The translations under genes were made by a program, and so were the position numbers. Positions 47,940 to 50,022 of a DNA stretch of 50,022 bases are shown one piece after another. The notes beneath the pieces are model-generated. The model made no database searches. It was not told the origin of the DNA and saw only the letters and a program-made list of their open reading frames with translations. How positions within the stretch are numbered: position 1 is the stretch's first letter; each line of letters begins with the position of its first letter. Origin of the DNA: an uncultured Pseudomonadales bacterium. GTDB lineage: Bacteria > Pseudomonadota > Gammaproteobacteria > Pseudomonadales > Porticoccaceae. The stretch is from positions 1 through 50,022 of the forward strand of contig CALSNK010000019.1 of the NCBI GenBank assembly GCA_943787675.1. The letters run 5' to 3'.

Positions 47940-48698
47940 TTAGACGTTTTCTGCAGCCTTAAAATATCCCTCAACCGCCCTATGCATTGATTCCGGCAGG
48001 GCATTGTCGGCAACTACTATGTTCTGATATCCCAGGTCCTGAGCCATAGCCGCAATCCGATCACTGGGGACTACCAAAGGTACTGCTAAATTTTCTGGAT
48101 CAGCCATGGCTTGCAATAACTCGCCGCTGTGAGCTATTAAGCAATCTGTGTTCTGAGCCTGATGCCGAGCCAGCTGTAAACTACTTGGCTCGATCACGCG
48201 ACTATATAACTCACAGTAGCTGACCTTGGCACCTCGCTGTTCCAAGGTTTCGCCCAGGGTCTGACGTCCACCCCCACCGCGGAAAATAACCACGGATTTA
48301 CTGTCCAGCGCCTGTAGCGACTCAAGTTCCAAAAGCCCCTCTGTGTTCTGCAGATCTTGGGGGCAGACAACCGGGTATCCATATTGACTAAAAATCTGCG
48401 CTGTCTGCTGACCCACCGCTAATAGCTCAAGTCCCACCGGCAGCATTGGCCAGTACTCGTCTATCCATTCCAAGCCTAATTCAGCGGCATTAGCGCTGAT
48501 AAAAATTGCCTTATCAAATTGATCCAAGATCAGAATAAGGTTTTCAATCGACTGGGTTTCAACAGTCGGCTCAATACGCATTATTGGGGTGTAGGTAACA
48601 TCGGCCCCCGACTGCTCAAGTAACGCCAAAAAAGCGTCCTGCTCCCGCAGTGGTCGCACCACGAGAATAGGCCTATTTTTAAGGCTACTGGCTGCCAT
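47940..48698 (-). CDS. hemD: Uroporphyrinogen-III synthase
   Basis: This protein of about 252 residues closes and inverts ring D of hydroxymethylbilane to make uroporphyrinogen III. The family is weakly conserved; the fit rests on [15 protein letters not shown] at the N-terminus, [26 protein letters not shown], and position between hemC and hemX. ATG at 48698 overlaps the hemC end by 14 bp; a longer start at 48725 is less likely. Confidence 0.93.
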   Translation of the reverse strand: MAASSLKNRPILVVRPLREQDAFLALLEQSGADVTYTPIMRIEPTVETQSIENLILILDQFDKAIFISANAAELGLEWIDEYWPMLPVGLELLAVGQQTAQIFSQYGYPVVCPQDLQNTEGLLELESLQALDSKSVVIFRGGGGRQTLGETLEQRGAKVSYCELYSRVIEPSSLQLARHQAQNTDCLIAHSGELLQAMADPENLAVPLVVPSDRIAAMAQDLGYQNIVVADNALPESMHRAVEGYFKAAENV

Positions 48699-49620
48699 AG
48701 ACCTCAGCCAGTATCTCTCCAGCACCCTGGGCCAATAGCTGTTCCGCTAATTCAATACCCAGTGCCTGAGCATTTTCTCGCGGGCCCTGCAGGTCTGCAC
48801 GCAATAGTGTTGCGCCATCAATACTGCCAACCAGACCTCGTAAACTCAGGGTTTTCCCCGAGGCATCAAGCTCTGCAAAACAGGCGATGGGCACCTGACA
48901 GCCTCCCTGCAAATGGCGGTTTACAGCGCGCTCTGCCAGGACGCAGCTAGCACTGTCCTCATGATGGAGAGGTGCCAGTAGCTCGAGAGTCGCGGCATCC
49001 CCCGCTCGACATTCAATACCCACAGCACCCTGACCACCCGCGGGCAGCGAGAGTTCAGAATCTAAAGCACTGGCAATGCGGTCTTCCATGCCCAGCCTTA
49101 TTAGCCCGGCACTGGCCAAAATAATGGCCTGATAGTCACCTCTGTCGAGTTTTGCGAGTCGAGTATTAACATTGCCCCGCAGCTCTTTAATCTGCAACTT
49201 GGGGAAATGGGCGCGCACCTGACATTGGCGGCGCAGGCTTGAGGTGCCAACAATGGCTCCATCAGGCAGTTGATCGAGGCTTTTATACTCGTTGGACACA
49301 AAGGCATCTAGAGGGTTTTCTCGCTCGCAGATCACCGCTAAATCAAGACCGGGAGGAAATTCCATGGGCACATCTTTCATTGAGTGCACGGCAATATCAG
49401 CCCTGCCATCCAGCATGGCCACCTCGAGCTCTTTAACAAATAAACCCTTGCCACCAATTTTGGCGAGAGGCGTATCTAAAAGAATGTCGCCCTTGGTGGT
49501 CATGGCAACCAACTCGACCTCAAGAGCAGGATGGAATTTAAGCAGTTCTGCTTTAACAAACTCTGCCTGCCAAAGGGCTAAAGGGCTTTTACGGGTAGCA
49601 ATTCGAAGAGTACGAGACAC
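48685..49620 (-). CDS. hemC: Porphobilinogen deaminase (hydroxymethylbilane synthase)
   Basis: This 311-residue enzyme joins four porphobilinogens into hydroxymethylbilane. The start [15 protein letters not shown], the [12 protein letters not shown] block, [11 protein letters not shown] and the cofactor-binding cysteine in [13 protein letters not shown] are present. Start is GTG at 49620. A well-matched sigma-70 promoter overlaps the algR stop, so hemC can be expressed apart from algR. Confidence 0.97.
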   Translation of the reverse strand: MSRTLRIATRKSPLALWQAEFVKAELLKFHPALEVELVAMTTKGDILLDTPLAKIGGKGLFVKELEVAMLDGRADIAVHSMKDVPMEFPPGLDLAVICERENPLDAFVSNEYKSLDQLPDGAIVGTSSLRRQCQVRAHFPKLQIKELRGNVNTRLAKLDRGDYQAIILASAGLIRLGMEDRIASALDSELSLPAGGQGAVGIECRAGDAATLELLAPLHHEDSASCVLAERAVNRHLQGGCQVPIACFAELDASGKTLSLRGLVGSIDGATLLRADLQGPRENAQALGIELAEQLLAQGAGEILAEVYGSQ

Positions 49621-49651
49621 TAAAATAACCTGTGTTAATTTTTAGGTCGGT

Positions 49652-49680
49652 ATTATCGACGATTTAAAGGCTGTTGTCAG
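49652..49680 (-). promoter_or_regulatory. Probable sigma-70 promoter of hemC
   Basis: On the minus strand CTGACA (-35, 49680-49675) and GATAAT (-10, 49657-49652) are separated by 17 bp; each matches five of six consensus bases. The -35 contains the TGA stop codon of the algR-like gene. The -10 lies 31 bp before the hemC start codon. Confidence 0.6.
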
Positions 49681-50022
49681 AGTTGCGCGGTTAATTTACG
49701 TAATTTTGGTTCCAGGCGACGGCTAACCTCTGGCTGGATATCAATATCATCAAGAATAGCTAGGGTGCGCCCTTCACTTCGCCTAAGTCCCTGAATAGCC
49801 TCTTTGCTCACCAGCGCATTGCGATGAATCCTAATAAATAGATTGGGGAATTCCTGCGCAAGGCCTTTGAGTGATTCATTGATGGTGAAATCGGTATTGG
49901 CCGTATAGGCCCTGACATACTTTTGGTCTGCCTTGAGTAAGCGAACGTCCTCAATGGGAATAACATCGATTCCCTGATAGGAATAGGCATAGAGGCATGA
50001 ACGCGCACCGGCATATAACTGT
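49677..50022 (-). CDS. algR: LytTR response regulator, AlgR-like, 3' part only
   Basis: The gene runs off the right edge; only the last 114 codons are visible, ending at TGA 49677-49679. They encode a LytTR DNA-binding domain: VIPIEDVRLLKADQKYVRAY, then ESLKGLAQEFPNLFIRIHRN and ALVSKEAIQGL. The position before hemC matches AlgR of Pseudomonas, a regulator of alginate, motility and virulence genes; the receiver domain would lie outside the window. The call as AlgR rests on the LytTR match plus gene order. Confidence 0.85.
   Translation of the reverse strand, partial: QLYAGARSCLYAYSYQGIDVIPIEDVRLLKADQKYVRAYTANTDFTINESLKGLAQEFPNLFIRIHRNALVSKEAIQGLRRSEGRTLAILDDIDIQPEVSRRLEPKLRKLTAQL

Overview
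The window is ordinary chromosome of a gammaproteobacterium. It carries almost only core genes, in blocks that resemble Pseudomonas and the marine Cellvibrionales: proA-nadD-rsfS-rlmH-mrdA-rodA-mltB-rlpA-dacA-ybeD-lipB-lipA; ftsB-ispD-ispF-truD-pcm-DUF368-nlpD-rpoS; eno-kdsA-pyrG-tilS; and algR-hemC-hemD-hemX-hemY. A free-living marine relative of Cellvibrionales is my inference from gene order and protein motifs; no rRNA is present to settle it. I saw no tRNA, rRNA, IS element, prophage or CRISPR array.

Layout. 1-4.8 kb (minus strand): AI-2E/PerM-like permease, a frameshifted small membrane protein, a TSUP permease, an acyltransferase and prfC. 5.1-7.2 kb (plus): a three-gene accessory cassette of class 3 lipase, lipoprotein and small acidic protein. 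7.5-9.4 kb: hemH facing a sirtuin deacylase. 9.5-20.5 kb (plus): one long run covering proline and NAD synthesis, ribosome silencing and maturation, cell-wall elongation (PBP2, RodA, MltB, RlpA, PBP5) and lipoate synthesis. 20.6-26.9 kb (minus): a small basic protein, DNA polymerase IV, and an RND efflux pump whose adaptor gene is frameshifted. 27.3-29.1 kb (plus): a chalcone-isomerase-like/TonB fusion and pyrophosphatase. A strong bidirectional terminator follows, then a long minus-strand block to 41.9 kb: rpoS, nlpD, DUF368 (PopT-like), pcm, truD, ispF, ispD, ftsB, eno, kdsA, pyrG, tilS, a UPF0270 protein and an exported methyltransferase-like protein. 42.1-45.5 kb (plus): a GcvR-like ACT protein, frameshifted trmL, flavodoxin and an MnmC-like protein with a decayed methyltransferase half. 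45.5-50.0 kb (minus): hemY, hemX, hemD, hemC and the 3' end of algR.

The least ordinary points are these: (i) three conserved genes are each broken by one extra base in a short homopolymer; (ii) degenerate tandem repeats with a 14-16 bp period recur at five unrelated places, two of them read in frame as pentapeptide repeats at the N-termini of TruD and MnmC; (iii) MnmC has lost its recognisable SAM-binding and catalytic motifs while the FAD half looks intact; (iv) a signal peptide, a chalcone-isomerase-like domain and a TonB C-terminal domain are fused; (v) the lipase-lipoprotein-small protein cassette is unrecognised as a set; (vi) surE is missing from its usual place. No large undescribed system such as defence, secretion or biosynthesis is evident.
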